Source: Stratiolaelaps scimitus
Lineage: Eukaryota; Arthropoda; Arachnida; Mesostigmata; Laelapidae
DNA length: 64,000 nt
Direction of reading: 5' to 3'
Assembly: GCA_019614645.1 (NCBI GenBank)
Contig: JABWDB010000002.1
Location: 25,967,501 to 26,031,500, forward strand
Positions 24,401 through 32,500 of this stretch are shown piece after piece. Every line of letters starts with the position of its first letter. Positions within the stretch are counted from its first letter, which is position 1. The position numbers were made by a program, and so were the translations under genes. The notes under the pieces were generated by a model. That model was given only the letters and a program-made list of their open reading frames with translations, ran no database searches and was not told where the DNA came from.

Positions 24401-27400
24401 TCGTCCTTGCACGATACGGTACCGTCGACGTCAAAGTAGAGAGACTATATATACATACATTTCGAAACTAAAACTGAAAATTTTGGTTCGACATGGTCGT
24501 TCGTCACAAGAATGGCATTGCGTTTCATGTGTTTCACTAATATCATCTTTAAGCCTAAACTCAAAGGCCTTGCTGGTTCTAGTTGCATTTTCATAATAAC
24601 CGTTATAACAAATATGCCAACATTATATATGCACCCCCTTATGAGGTGTATGTATAATGTCGCATATATATGTGCAAAGCAAATATTAACGATAAGATAT
24701 TGCACTCAATGTGCTGCTGATACGCTTATCGAAGCGTGTAACTAAATCATGTTATGGTCGAAACACATTGCCGGACAACAGACCACCACACGCGATACAT
24801 ATATAACAATAAGCGGCATAGATATATTGATGTTCGGCACATGTTCAAATAGCAGAGTGTTGCTATGATCAACTCGGCCCAATACATAGCTTATCATGTA
24901 CCACCACGTACTGTGATCTCTGTATCAGCGACACGACGATTCGCTTCCTATTTATTTAGATACGTACGCACTAAGTGAACAAGTGGAAATTATTGCCCAC
25001 AAAGATTGATGCTGAACTTCCGTAGAGTCTTCCTCGGCCAGATTAATGCACACATTCATCTCTTAAGTAGAGCGCAATTGATCATTGGTATATTCTATTT
25101 GTGCCATTGTTTCGTATAATTACGAAATGAACGCGGGAAAAAGCTGCTGCTTCGAATCTCGATGACGACAACACGTCTCAAGGGTGATTCTAAAATATTT
25201 CCGAAAGCCAACATTAAAGCAACGAAATATTATTCCTATAGCAAAGCCTTTCGTTTATCAGATTATTTTTAATTAGAGGGTTTTTTTTCTAGCCATTACA
25301 ATCTATATACATGACAAGTTATTGCAGCTGTTCAACGTTGCAAAACCAAAGTAGCGATATTCGCACTTGGTATCTACTTTTGCAGTGGATCCTGTTACTG
25401 ACGATTTAGCAACTGCAGCTGCTCAAAACAGAAACATTTAATTTAGGTCGACGTCCCTACAGCTCCAAAGTGTGGGCCGCTCTTGATGGATAGATATCAT
25501 AGTACGTGCTAGTGGGTGTAATGTTATTCTCGCAGCACGCGTTTTCTAACAGAATCGTAATGATGTCCTTGAAGAAGGCTTAGTTCTCACTTTGTCATTG
25601 CCCTTGCTTCGTCAGGATGTTACGTGTGAATTCCCGTTGAATTCACCTCCGCGTATTCACCTCACGTAGATATGTTATATAAATGCGTCGCGGTATTTTT
25701 CCTGCAAGTCGATTCTGACTATGAGACTCTCACCACATTCATCACGACTCGCTAAGAGAATGATTTACCTAAATTTGTGCATTATATTTCCCAATCCTCT
25801 ACAGCGACCTTTTGATGCTCATTATTCCTTATTTCGGTGTTTGCCGCTGTTTATTGTTGATGTGGCGTACACAGTTCGCTACAGTCCCGGAATATTTTTA
25901 CAAAATTCTCATTTTGAATAGTGTTAATACTGTGGGATACTTACAAAAAAAAAAGTATTTTTACTGTTTATTGTCATGTTTCTCCTGAATTGCCTGGTTC
26001 GAGCGTCAATATCGACAATTGTCATTAAGTCAATTGTAAAAGTTGGCGATAAATGTACCCGCTGAACGTGAAATACGTCTAAGGCACCCTTTTCTATATA
26101 TTCTTAATAAAATATCTAAAACAAAGAGATACAATTGTCGCCAACTTTTATATTTGACTAATAAACGAAAATAATATTCATTAATAGTATTGTCAACAAG
26201 TTGCTGAACTAAAATGAACTGGGGGTAACTTTGCACAGTTAATGAAGTTTTTTCCCATCCTCCACAATTTCATCCATCAGCCTGTGTCCACAACTTTAAT
26301 GAGGTCAGTCTAATTAACATTCTATAATTGTTTTTCCTGTTATTAACACGGTTCGAGTGTGACGTGGCTTTGGACGATCTCATAATGGGACTACCTAAAT
26401 GACGAAGAATACTTATATTTTATAAAGCAAATACGCATTATATATCATATTCTATATTCCACAAAACTCCTTTCCATCCGTAGAGGCGAAACAAAGTACT
26501 TCTTTGTTTATGATATCATTGTTTTATTGACAAGATTATATATCACGTTCAGGCTTTTCACATGTGGTTAGTCGAAATGATCGGGAGTTGTCGTTCTTGT
26601 GATTACCTTCGTCATCGAGGCGGTTCGTATAACTGTAGTACTTTGGCCGACGGTTCTCACTGACACTATTTCCGGATGAAGTCCACGATTCTGCAAACAC
26701 AATCCAACTTAATGATTGAAGTAACTTAAAATACGAATTATTACGAATAACTCACCGCATGCTTAACTTAGTAGCAACATAAAATCGAGTCTTCAAATTA
26801 TTAAGAATTTAACAAACAAGTTTGAAGTTCGTAAATGAATTTCAATAAACATATAGAATGAGGGTGGAATAGCGGGGTTGGAATCCGTTTGAACCTTTGC
26901 GATTCCTAAGACTACGCGTTCACCACTGCCGCTAATATTATCACGGCTAGGCCTAGTAGCAGCGATGTAGGCAGCGCTGTTGTGGCTCGGCCTTGTTGTG
27001 GGCTATTTTCAGAAGCAGGCACGGAGGCGGTGGTGGTGCTCATGGTGCTGGTGGAGTCGGCGACCCCTTTAGGGACGCGTTGTGTACCGGCTGTTCAGAA
27101 ACTGCGCGGGCCAGAGAACCAGCACAAAGCCGACAGTTCTGCCGCCTCTCCGGCTCTGGCTGCTGCGGACGGGCGGGCGGACGGGCGGGCGGCCTGCCCT
27201 CCGAGATGACACGCAACGTGGGCGGATGCATGGATGGTGGACGATCGGGGGTGGCCGGGGGTTGGCTTGCAGGCCGTCCCGGGTCGTCTGAGTAAGTTGG
27301 CTGGGTGGTTGGTGCGCATGTGGCTCATCAACTCACAGTAGTTGTGCTAATCTATCCCCGGTAGGCACAGCCTCTCGGCTGTTTCTTCCTCATTCTCCTG

Positions 27401-29139
27401 CTATATTTATACACCAACAGGACATTCACTCGTAGAGATAAATGCATGGGCTATGGTCACATACAGATATCCAACCCGAGACGCAGACACACACGTTACT
27501 TTGTCAAAGGGTAACTTCTGCCACTTGTTACTTATAATAATGAGATGATATATATATATATATATACTAGGTGGGTCAATAAGTTTTCCTGTATCGACAT
27601 GTTCGCCTCACTAACGGTGGAAGCTTTGTGCTTTGATGGAAAGGGCGATCCTTGAAGCAGCAGATGACATAGAACAAAGCCGATTGGCGGTATTGTTTTT
27701 TCATGACATCTACGAATGGACTTATGCCCGACGATAGCGCCGTCCGACATGGACCGTTACATCTTTCGGGCTCTTGTTAAATATTATTACTTCAAGAGTT
27801 GTAATGCAACCCAAATAAAGACGTCAGGTGTGGTCTACGGAGAGTCTGCCCCATCGTATGAACCTGAATAACATTGAATTGGTAAATTTAAAATGGATCG
27901 ACTCAGTGTCCAAAACCAACCACGTCCTGGAGCTCAAAAAATTGCAACGAATGAAGAAAATGTGCGAAATGTATCTGGCAGGGTGCTCCGAGATTGTCAG
28001 GTTAAGGTCCATTCGTTAGCGGAGGGCGTTAAAGGATGAGCAACGGTTCAGTTACTTCCAGTTTATGCCGCGATATCTGTATGAGAAGGTTGAACAGCAA
28101 ATGGGTACCGCACAGCTTCTCTGTGGGTCAAGCACAGTGGCGTGATGCATTCGAGTGCGCCTTGCAATCGAAGGATCGATCTCTAACACTCGATCCCTAA
28201 CATTGCATATTTGCTGGGTTCGCCACTACACACAATGCACTCGCGAGTGGATTGAATGGGACGAAAGGCCGCCGACAAGGGTCAGGACTGAAAAATCAGC
28301 CTGAAAGGGGTTTGTGCATTGTGTTTTGGGATACAGATTGAATTGTCCTTATCGACCACTCTGAGGCTGGTAGAACGAGCAAAGAAGAATATTATGCCGA
28401 ACCTTTGGATCGTTTAGGCAACGCAATCGCTAACTATGATAACGCACCTGCGCACAAGTCACACCTTACGATGGCTAAACCGGTAGAGTTGGGCTTAGAA
28501 ATTGTCAAGCATCCCCCCATTCCTCCAGATACAGCTCAGCGGAGTTACCTACGTCATGGTGCTTTGTAATGTGAGCTCCTAGGCTGATCATATAATTACC
28601 CATGATCCAATACACATTTTTAAATTACCACTATCTATAAACTGCTGTATAATTTAGCCATTGTTCAGTGTGGTGTGTGTGAGTCGCTCCTATGTGAGGC
28701 AGTCATCTCTCTGTGCTGCTGTAAGCGTTCCTCGTTGGATGATATACATCCGTCCGTGACGAACGACCGATGAGAGTTATGTTGTTATTGCTGCTGCTGC
28801 TGCTTCATTTGGTTCTTTTTTTATCCTTTGTCGTCACAGACGACGCTGATGCAAAGCTGATACAGCTCGAGTCGATAGCGTGCCGGCTGTTCCGTCAAGA
28901 TCTCCGACTCGCTGCTGACTGCCACAGCAGCAGTTGGTTGCGGTAGGGGACAACACGATGAGAGGATGAGATAGGGGGTGAGGGTCACCGGGACAACAAG
29001 CGCTCGCCCGCCGCCTTGCCTCGTGCCGCTGGCATAGTACCGACAGCAGCAGCAGCAGCAGCAGCAGCAGTAGAAGGAGGAGGAGGAGAAAAACTAGCTT
29101 AGAAAAAGAGCGAAGCTTCTGCACGCACGCGCTCTGCAT
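3152..29139 (-). CDS. side-like: Sidestep-family cell-adhesion receptor, whole gene model (5 Ig + FN3 + TM)
   Basis: Sidestep proteins are single-pass cell-surface receptors of the immunoglobulin superfamily; Drosophila Side guides motor axons by binding Beaten-path proteins. Counting from the first Ig exon, paired Ig cysteines fall near residues 18/153, 207/314, 371/468, 554/616 and 660/742. An FN3 domain (~763-865) and a transmembrane helix (~899-923) follow, then a Lys-rich stop-transfer stretch and a Ser/Pro/Gln-rich tail. Signature segments are YKDDSTTPIYSLDSR and YRCRVDFKRARTRN in Ig1, SGSRPPAVIQWFKGG in Ig3 and ACLEGYDGG in FN3. Extra cysteines flank Ig5 (EPRCVPG, KEPCMF). N-glycosylation sequons include NSS, NAT, NNIS, NCS, NVT and NGT. 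Eleven exons (3,554 nt) join with no phase conflict. The signal-peptide exon and the last exon are tentative and listed separately. Which Side paralogue this is cannot be settled here; automated pipelines may call such genes nephrin-, hemicentin- or syg-2-like. Confidence 0.9.
3581..4155 (-). CDS. side-like exon: C-terminal tail
   Basis: Acceptor TTTTTGGACAG. The exon encodes ETLKLTSPSCSSAGGV and a long Ser/Pro/Gln-rich tail with GMYPLGVGDYSSLKRSSWD. Read through, it stops at 3581-3583 after a Cys-containing end (TCNTCIVCR). An internal donor, CTTAC/GTAGGT after 3632, lies in phase 0 and would instead join the exon at 3427. The last ~16 residues before the stop look less like the rest of the tail, so the splice may be the main form. 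Confidence 0.8.
4657..4800 (-). CDS. side-like exon: cytoplasmic tail, acidic part
   Basis: Acceptor TTCTTATTTAAAG (weak pyrimidine tract, just 3' of an (AAT)n run on the coding strand), donor CCAG/GTGAGA. It encodes PQDGISKDDDESVFPL followed by RDSKKERDHITDLKIFGDD and LDYDSKCPDIIP, an acidic, charged cytoplasmic segment that follows the Lys-rich stop-transfer patch. Phase 1 at both ends, consistent with its neighbours. No catalytic motif. Confidence 0.82.
4818..4842. repeat. (ATT)n array beside a splice acceptor
   Basis: ATT repeats lie about 17 bases upstream (in transcript sense) of the acceptor of the exon starting at 4800. Their length could influence recognition of that weak acceptor. 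Confidence 0.85.
5102..6031 (-). CDS. side-like exon: Ig5, FN3 and transmembrane helix
   Basis: The largest exon (930 nt); acceptor GTTCCGCGCAG, donor AAAAAG/GTATAA. It encodes EPRCVPGQRQVYGAAKNEAV, RLSCELES, FKWKTRN, EEDYGTVICWGRNTMG (Ig5); then PPGPVHNCSVAKASEDS, VIACLEGYDGG, LSPSTAYVCTVYAANERG (FN3); a Gly/Asn-rich juxtamembrane stretch; and a helix of about 25 hydrophobic residues beginning LALLGLVTALVTIV. The end, KKKNKKHSKK, is the cytoplasmic positive patch. VPGQ...VYG and ACxEGYDGG are family-typical. Confidence 0.95.
6323..6405 (-). CDS. side-like exon: Ig4, C-terminal strands
   Basis: A short 83-nt exon with acceptor GATGTGTAG and donor AAGT/GTAAGT. It encodes HSRGKYTCTGTNAVGQGES followed by APLQLRVK, the F-G hairpin of Ig4 with its second cysteine. 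Together with the previous exon it reads LVLQKVTRHSRGKYTC, the usual Ig E-F run. It was found from splice phase and domain logic, being too short to stand out as an open frame. Confidence 0.88.
6703..6946 (-). CDS. side-like exon: Ig4, N-terminal part
   Basis: Acceptor GTGTTTACAG; donor ACAAG/GTACAA. It encodes VPQVTVRLGTKLRHTHI, REGSDVFLECDVKANPP, MGWRFEGEELTP, an Asn/His-rich loop, and ISEHSLVLQKVT. These are the A to E strands of Ig4 with its first cysteine and the core Trp. It is preceded by a 6.6-kb intron, the longest between the Ig exons. Arg is split 2+1 with the next exon. Confidence 0.9.
6947..13538 (-). other. 6.6-kb intron of the side-like gene
   Basis: Intron between the Gly/Ser linker exon and the Ig4 exon. 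It begins GTAAGT and ends TTTACAG on the minus strand. No conserved gene is recognised within it on either strand. It holds a 16-bp perfect tandem duplication (11466-11497) and a doubtful retroelement scrap (about 11040-11280). Otherwise it is unremarkable sequence with short chance ORFs. Confidence 0.75.
11466..11497. repeat. Perfect 16-bp tandem duplication
   Basis: The 16-bp unit ACAACTGCACTCGCGC occurs twice back to back, inside the long intron. It is a recent local duplication by appearance. Confidence 0.9.
13539..13674 (-). CDS. side-like exon: Gly/Ser-rich linker and last strand of Ig3
   Basis: Acceptor ACAACTGCAG, donor CGAT/GTAAGT. The first ~34 residues are Ala/Gly/Ser-rich; the end reads GILDGIKLHVR and completes to HVRYVPQVTV with the next exon, matching the W/IKLxVHYVPxVxL transition from Ig3 to Ig4 in the family. 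The exon therefore puts a flexible segment into the F-G loop of Ig3. 136 nt, phase 0 to phase 1. Confidence 0.85.
13775..14214 (-). CDS. side-like exon: Ig3
   Basis: Acceptor TTTTCATTGCAG; donor AGG/GTACGT. It encodes RPQRVWISTMDPPASGSRDG, then SAGVPVTLQC and SSSGSRPPAVIQWFKGGERI with an NAT sequon, and near the end KQLVCRAENPAIPSVRVR. SGSRPPAxIxWxKGG is a strong Sidestep mark. A second GT four bases later would break the frame with the next exon, so the first is chosen. Ends in phase 0. Confidence 0.92.
15124..15492 (-). CDS. side-like exon: Ig2, C-terminal part
   Basis: Acceptor TCCACCACCAG, donor TATT/GTAAGT. The exon starts NPAPVAAWYRG and ends SDLLSAFACVAQNNNIS followed by EPLVFTVVVDVY, the F and G strands of Ig2. 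Between them sits a Gln-run plus Gly/Ser-rich insertion (about residues 234-290; 15257-15427) in the C'-E region, longer than in typical family members. The exon leaves one base (T) to be completed by the next exon as Phe, starting Ig3 with FRPQRVW. Confidence 0.9.
15560..15636. repeat. 45-bp module flanked by a perfect 16-bp direct repeat (copy 1)
   Basis: The sequence AAACATACATTTGATG occurs at 15560-15575 and again at 15621-15636, enclosing exactly 45 bp (15576-15620). The 45 bp recur at 19895-19939 with 41 of 45 identical. The direct repeat looks like a target-site duplication. The module ends in a small hairpin, GCTGA/GGG/TCAGC. It sits in the intron between the two Ig2 exons. Confidence 0.85.
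15836..15952 (-). CDS. side-like exon: Ig2, N-terminal part
   Basis: Acceptor TATTGCAG, donor GGAG/GTGTGT. It encodes PPQQLTVTDHHGAILADKAV followed by IGPYNEGEKLVLKCQVYG, holding the first Ig2 cysteine. The split glycine joins it to GNPAPVAAWYRG of the next exon, as in the GGNPxPxVxWYRG pattern of Side Ig2 domains. Phase 1 at both ends. Confidence 0.9.
16539..16564. repeat. (AT)13 microsatellite
   Basis: Perfect dinucleotide array in the intron between Ig1 and Ig2 exons. A second array of 12 units lies 740 bp away (17304-17327). Confidence 0.95.
17304..17327. repeat. (AT)12 microsatellite
   Basis: Perfect dinucleotide array in the same intron as 16539-16564; the flanks share no sequence with the other arrays. 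Confidence 0.95.
17624..18039 (-). CDS. side-like exon: Ig1, C-terminal half with long insertion
   Basis: Acceptor GTGTACAG, donor AG/GTGTGT. It opens with YKDDSTTPIYSLDSR and closes with LEKEDEALYRC and RVDFKRARTRNYEVQLIVI, the most diagnostic Sidestep segment; the next exon completes it as IVIVPP. Between GRAYLQAISG and SLLQLHPL lies about 58 residues of Gly/Ala/Ser-rich sequence (17742-17918) that ordinary Side Ig1 domains lack. That makes the cysteine spacing in Ig1 (18 to 153) unusually wide. Confidence 0.93.
18475..18562 (+). mobile_element. tRNA-derived SINE-like element, copy 1
   Basis: The segment shows a tRNA-like head: an A-box-like stretch (AGTGGCGTGGTACATTCGCG) and a good B box (GGTTCGATCCC) about 45 bases further on. 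It is followed by a tail, not a 3' acceptor stem, so a working tRNA gene is unlikely. A diverged copy lies at 28131-28214. The tail (GGACGTTAAATGTTGG near 18606) resembles tails of arthropod tRNA-SINEs in style. The 3' end is not defined. Confidence 0.6.
19099..19115. repeat. (AG)n microsatellite
   Basis: Perfect 17-base AG run in the Ig1 intron. Confidence 0.9.
19895..19939. repeat. 45-bp module, copy 2
   Basis: 41/45 identical to 15576-15620, with the last 24 bases identical (ATAGGGGAACAGCTGAGGGT and four more). It lies in the intron between the two Ig1 exons. No flanking direct repeat is visible here, so this copy may be the older one or may have arisen differently. Confidence 0.85.
21887..21986 (-). 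CDS. side-like exon: Ig1, N-terminal half
   Basis: The acceptor is TCTGTATTTCAG, ending at 21987; the donor TG/GTAAGT is strong. It encodes PRVTITGVLGGKVGLPC and then NIQPNSSDDEVSLVL, the A to C strands of Ig1. It carries the first domain cysteine and an NSS glycosylation sequon. Its first two bases complete a codon (Glu, Lys or Gln) begun in an upstream exon, so this is not the start of the protein. The last codon (Trp) is split 2+1 with the next exon, giving the family's LVLWYKDD sequence across the junction. Confidence 0.88.
22484..22500. repeat. (TA)n microsatellite
   Basis: Perfect 17-base alternating TA run upstream of the first Ig exon. Confidence 0.9.
27548..27566. repeat. (AT)n microsatellite abutting the mariner end
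   Basis: Alternating AT run directly beside the left end of the mariner relic. Mariner inserts at TA, so an AT array is a natural target. Confidence 0.9.
27567..28545 (+). mobile_element. Decayed mariner-family transposon (3' truncated)
   Basis: Starts with an end-like sequence (AGGTGGGTCAATAAGTTTT) beside a TA run. From 27812 one frame, with stops, reads VYGESAPSYE, IGKFKMDRLSVQNQPRPGAQ and KIATNEENVRNVSGRVLRD, and further on SLCRDICMRRLNSKWVPH: the helix-turn-helix half of a mariner transposase. After an interruption by SINE-like sequence come REWIEWDERPPTRVRTEKSA, then VFWDTD(stop)IVLIDHSEAGRT, EEYYAEPLDRL and YDNAPAHKSHLTMAKPVELG. The second catalytic Asp (in YDNAP, 28438-28440) survives. 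The codon 34 residues later (28543-28545) reads Ser, so the DD34D triad is broken. The block before YDNAP is deleted and no right terminal repeat is seen. Confidence 0.88.
28131..28214 (+). mobile_element. tRNA-derived SINE-like element, copy 2, inside the mariner
   Basis: It aligns along its whole length with 18475-18562: AGCACAGTGGCGTGATGCAT against AGCCCAGTGGCGTGGTACAT, and both close with GCAYATTTGC. The B box has decayed (ACTCGATCCC). It interrupts the transposase between the WVPH and HYTQ segments, where roughly 45 transposase residues are missing, so insertion came with, or was followed by, loss of transposon sequence. Confidence 0.6.
28989..29139 (-). CDS. Candidate first coding exon (poly-Leu signal peptide) of the side-like gene
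   Basis: Read from an ATG at 29139 this exon gives a short basic start (MQSACVQKLRSFSK), then LVF and about fourteen leucines, then SVLCQRHEA: the outline of a secretion signal. The leucines come from CTC/CTT/CTG codons, nine of them a perfect CAG/CTG array (29044-29070). The exon is 151 nt, so it ends with one extra base (G); the first Ig exon needs exactly one base before AG, making a Glu codon. Against it: the donor (CCCG/GTGACC) is weak, triplet repeats make chance ORFs, and about 7 kb of intron would follow. An in-frame upstream ATG exists at 29229. Inference only. Confidence 0.35.
29044..29070. repeat. (CAG)9 trinucleotide array
   Basis: Perfect CAG array; on the minus strand it encodes the leucine run of the candidate signal peptide. 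Repeat length may vary between individuals. Confidence 0.95.
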
Positions 29140-32100
29140 ACGAATGAACCTCAACTGGTGACAAGCCGGGGCGATCGGCCAACGAGCCGAATGCAGCGAG
29201 GAACCAGGGAGGGGGCCGGCGCGATTCACAACCAGTGTGACTCGCTACTGATGTTGCCACGGATCCAGATGCCACATGCGGCTTACTTCTATCGCCACTG
29301 AAGGCGGCGGCGAAGGCCAGATCAGGCCAGAGCAGACCAGGCCAACAGTTCGCCCGGACGCAGACAGCGTATACAACCAGCGCACGACATCACGACGTAC
29401 CGTACGGATGTAATACAGCGGCGGGCGGGCGGGCGGGCGGGCCCGTTCTCCATGTGACCTTTGTGGACAGCGACGCCTGCTCAGATAACGACACAGTCAC
29501 CCACTCACTCATCTATCCACTAGTACCGTACGAAGACACAGAGTCGCAATTGTTGAGATGCATAGCAGACGAGTATGTAGATTCTGCTTTTACCCGCCTC
29601 TTCCCCGGCATTAGGACGCTGTGTGTATTATGTTATAGACCGTAAAAAGGTAGATCGACAAATGCAATTTGGCTGCTCCCGAACATCGTAACGTTAGCGA
29701 AACAACAGCCAGATTTGTTGCCCGAACGAACTTCAGCCGTCACGATGTAGAGCTTTCGCCCGCGAAGCTCCTGCAACCTTTAAAAAAATACTCATAGCTG
29801 ATAGCTATCATTATTATTACGAAGAGCGACGACCACTCAGTTAACTGTTGTGTACAACTACGAAAAGGTAAGAATGATTATTAGAATATTCCCTTAACCG
29901 TATAGTTAATCTGTTACGAAAGAGTCGCATAATAAGGTGCTCGGTCATGATCGTCTTTTTCTCTCGTTGACTCTGCTAGTACTTATTCAGGTGTTGTTTT
30001 CTCTTCGAATGATGGTCGCCAGCAGCGAACGATAGCGATTGTGCGGTGCAACGGTGAATGCGGCGAGCCTATTTTGTCAAAAACACATTTGCTGCCTCGA
30101 GATGTGTGTAGCAATCGAGGGGTGATGGATACAGTTTGAGTGGAAAGCCACTCTGCCGACATTTTTGATGGATGACGTGCCGCTACAGTAAATAGAGGTT
30201 CGTTTCAGAGTTCGTTTGCATACAATTTAGTATACATCTTTCATTGTGAATGCGAAGGTGAAATATATACACAATAAATCAATCGCATATTTTTAACCGA
30301 TGAACCTCCGACCAGTTTGTGAATGACATGGTTATATTTCACGCCCACGCAATAGATCTTCATGGAATGTCTCTTAAATAATACACGTCATTCAAAGTAT
30401 ATAAAAAGTGAAATAGGAGATATTTTTTTTTAATTTTGTAACCGATGATTTGTAATATATCATGGAGAAAACTCGAAGCCCTCAAAATGGAGCGTACGTC
30501 GTCGCATACACTGTATGACAAAATTTGTGCGTGTATTTGCCGTTCGTCTTGGTTTTTATTGAGTGTGACCCACTTTAGTCACTGAATCTCTCTAGCCATT
30601 GAAAATACTGCTGTTGCCATTAGCCACGTACAATGTTAATTCCCTTTTCGGGATAGTTTACCATTTGTAATTGGATCAGTACACCTTCTTTCTTACCTTT
30701 ACACCCTCTTGTAGTAGGGACCTGCTTCGTTCCGACCGTGTTTCGTCAGATAGGCATGACTCATATTTTCATTATGACAAGTCCTCAACTGTCAAAGACC
30801 AATCTACCTTCTGCGAAGGGCCACCAACTCACTGCTGAGTTTGTTCTCTAGCAAAGTGACTAAAACGATATGTATCAAACATGAGGATCTGCTGCGCACA
30901 CACGTCTATATTGTGTGTACATCTGGCACAGCGTTATGTCCTCAACGAGAGGGCAACAGAACGAGAAATACAACCGAAATAGCTGCGGCGCATTTTTCTT
31001 TCGATGACGACACCACTGCTACTACACTCTCGCCCTTCACTTGAACCTCCGTAATCGTACGTACCCACACATATATATATATATATATATATATAGTAGT
31101 CGCTTCAATCCGGTGGTTGTCTCCTTCTGCAGCTCGTTTCGAGCAATCTGTTGAATAGCCGGCCGTGTCGAGAAGGAAGCGAAGCCTTGGCTGGCCGGTT
31201 GGTCGGCGACAACTATAATATGTACGGAGGTCGCGCCATCAGCGACAACTGTCAGAAGAGGAAGTTAACGTGCGTAAGGAGGACAGTCATACACTCAGAC
31301 AGACAGGCGATGGGTTGCACGCGATTATGACAACAGGGTGCTCCCCTGGCGAGATGGCACAACGCTGGACGTTTCTCGTAGTGCAGTTCACACTCGCGAC
31401 GTGCCGTGTTTGTCGCTGTCAAACCGCTACTAGCCATCACCGGGCAAGCGCCAGATGTTCATTATAGTGGTTATCAGAGACGAACGGAACGGAGCGACAC
31501 GAGACAAGACGACTGTAGCAGTGAACACGCGAAACAGACAACGCTGAGGAGTTGGAGAATGAAGCATGGTGAAAGACGGTCGACGCGTGTTCTGCAGATC
31601 TGGCGGGGGATCCGCCTCCGGAGGGCACCCGAGGGAGGGTTTGGAGGAAAATGAGGCTGAAGAATCAAGGAACTCAGTGTGATTTGGCGGCACAGTGCGA
31701 CATAGTTGGACGATGGCCATCAACGACGTTGAGCATTGAAGAAGAGGTGATGCTTGAGAAAGCGATTTCCTCTCGCCGTTCTTACTCGCCCGTAAACTGC
31801 GTGCTACGCGATCGCGAGCGGATCCGAGGAGCGGACTCTAGCTGCTACCGTATGGTAGCGTTATCGTCACGCCTCCCCCTTCTCCTCAAAGGTTCCCTCT
31901 CGGCCACCTTCTAGACAATCCGTCCGACAATCTCGCTACACACACACACACACCACCTATCTGCGACTCTATCGCCGAATTCCTACTTCTCGCTCTCTCG
32001 CGTCCTCTCGTCGTAGCATTCTCGCCCTAACCCTAGCCTCTGCCACCCAACTTGTGACACTCAACTACTGTGCCGTTCGACGGCGCAGCGCTGACGATGC

Positions 32101-32500
32101 GGTCCGGCCAGTTAAAGCTTTCGGAACGGCTGATTCCGCAGGCAATTCTCGCCGCTCAGCTGAAGAGACGGTTCATTCGAGACGGACGGAACCGAACCGA
32201 TTCGGGCCTCCCTATTGCCCAGCTTGAACCAGCCTCTAACGCTACTTTAACCGACCGGTCAGATGACTTACTTCACTTCGACGGGCCGGTATGGTACGTA
32301 TACACTGAGGGAACTCTACATTGGCCACGATGCTCTAAGCACCCGTACTCCTTCGGTGTCGACTTTGTTCCCGCCTTTAACAGGAGTCGACAACTAGCAC
32401 ACCCCATCTAGTCTAGAGGGAGGGCCTGATTCTGCTATCCATAATGACAATGGATTGGTGTATACGACACGTCGAAGCGTGGGAGAAGTCCCGACGAAGG
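29140..32500. other. GC-rich block upstream of the candidate first exon; no recognised gene
   Basis: Contains a run of GGGC units (about 29419-29443), an (AT)n array (31071-31095), an (AC)n array (31938-31953) and CT-rich low complexity around 31975-32060. Several overlapping open frames of 60-113 codons exist on both strands and match no family. The block 29.2-29.5 kb would be the natural place for the promoter or leader if 29139 is the start codon, but no TATA or initiator is convincing. Confidence 0.5.
31071..31095. repeat. (AT)12 microsatellite
   Basis: Perfect dinucleotide array in the upstream GC-rich block, preceded by CCCACAC. Confidence 0.95.

Larger units (their letters stand above)
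21987..28988 (-). other. Region upstream of the Ig1 exon; probable first intron
   Basis: If the poly-Leu exon is right, this is a 7.0-kb intron. It contains a (AT)n array (22484-22500), a GC-rich stretch with CGGGCGGG repeats near 27165-27195, and the decayed mariner with its nested SINE. The remaining open frames are short and show no family. A tRNA-like segment on the minus strand near 26868-26935 is described in the findings. Confidence 0.5.
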
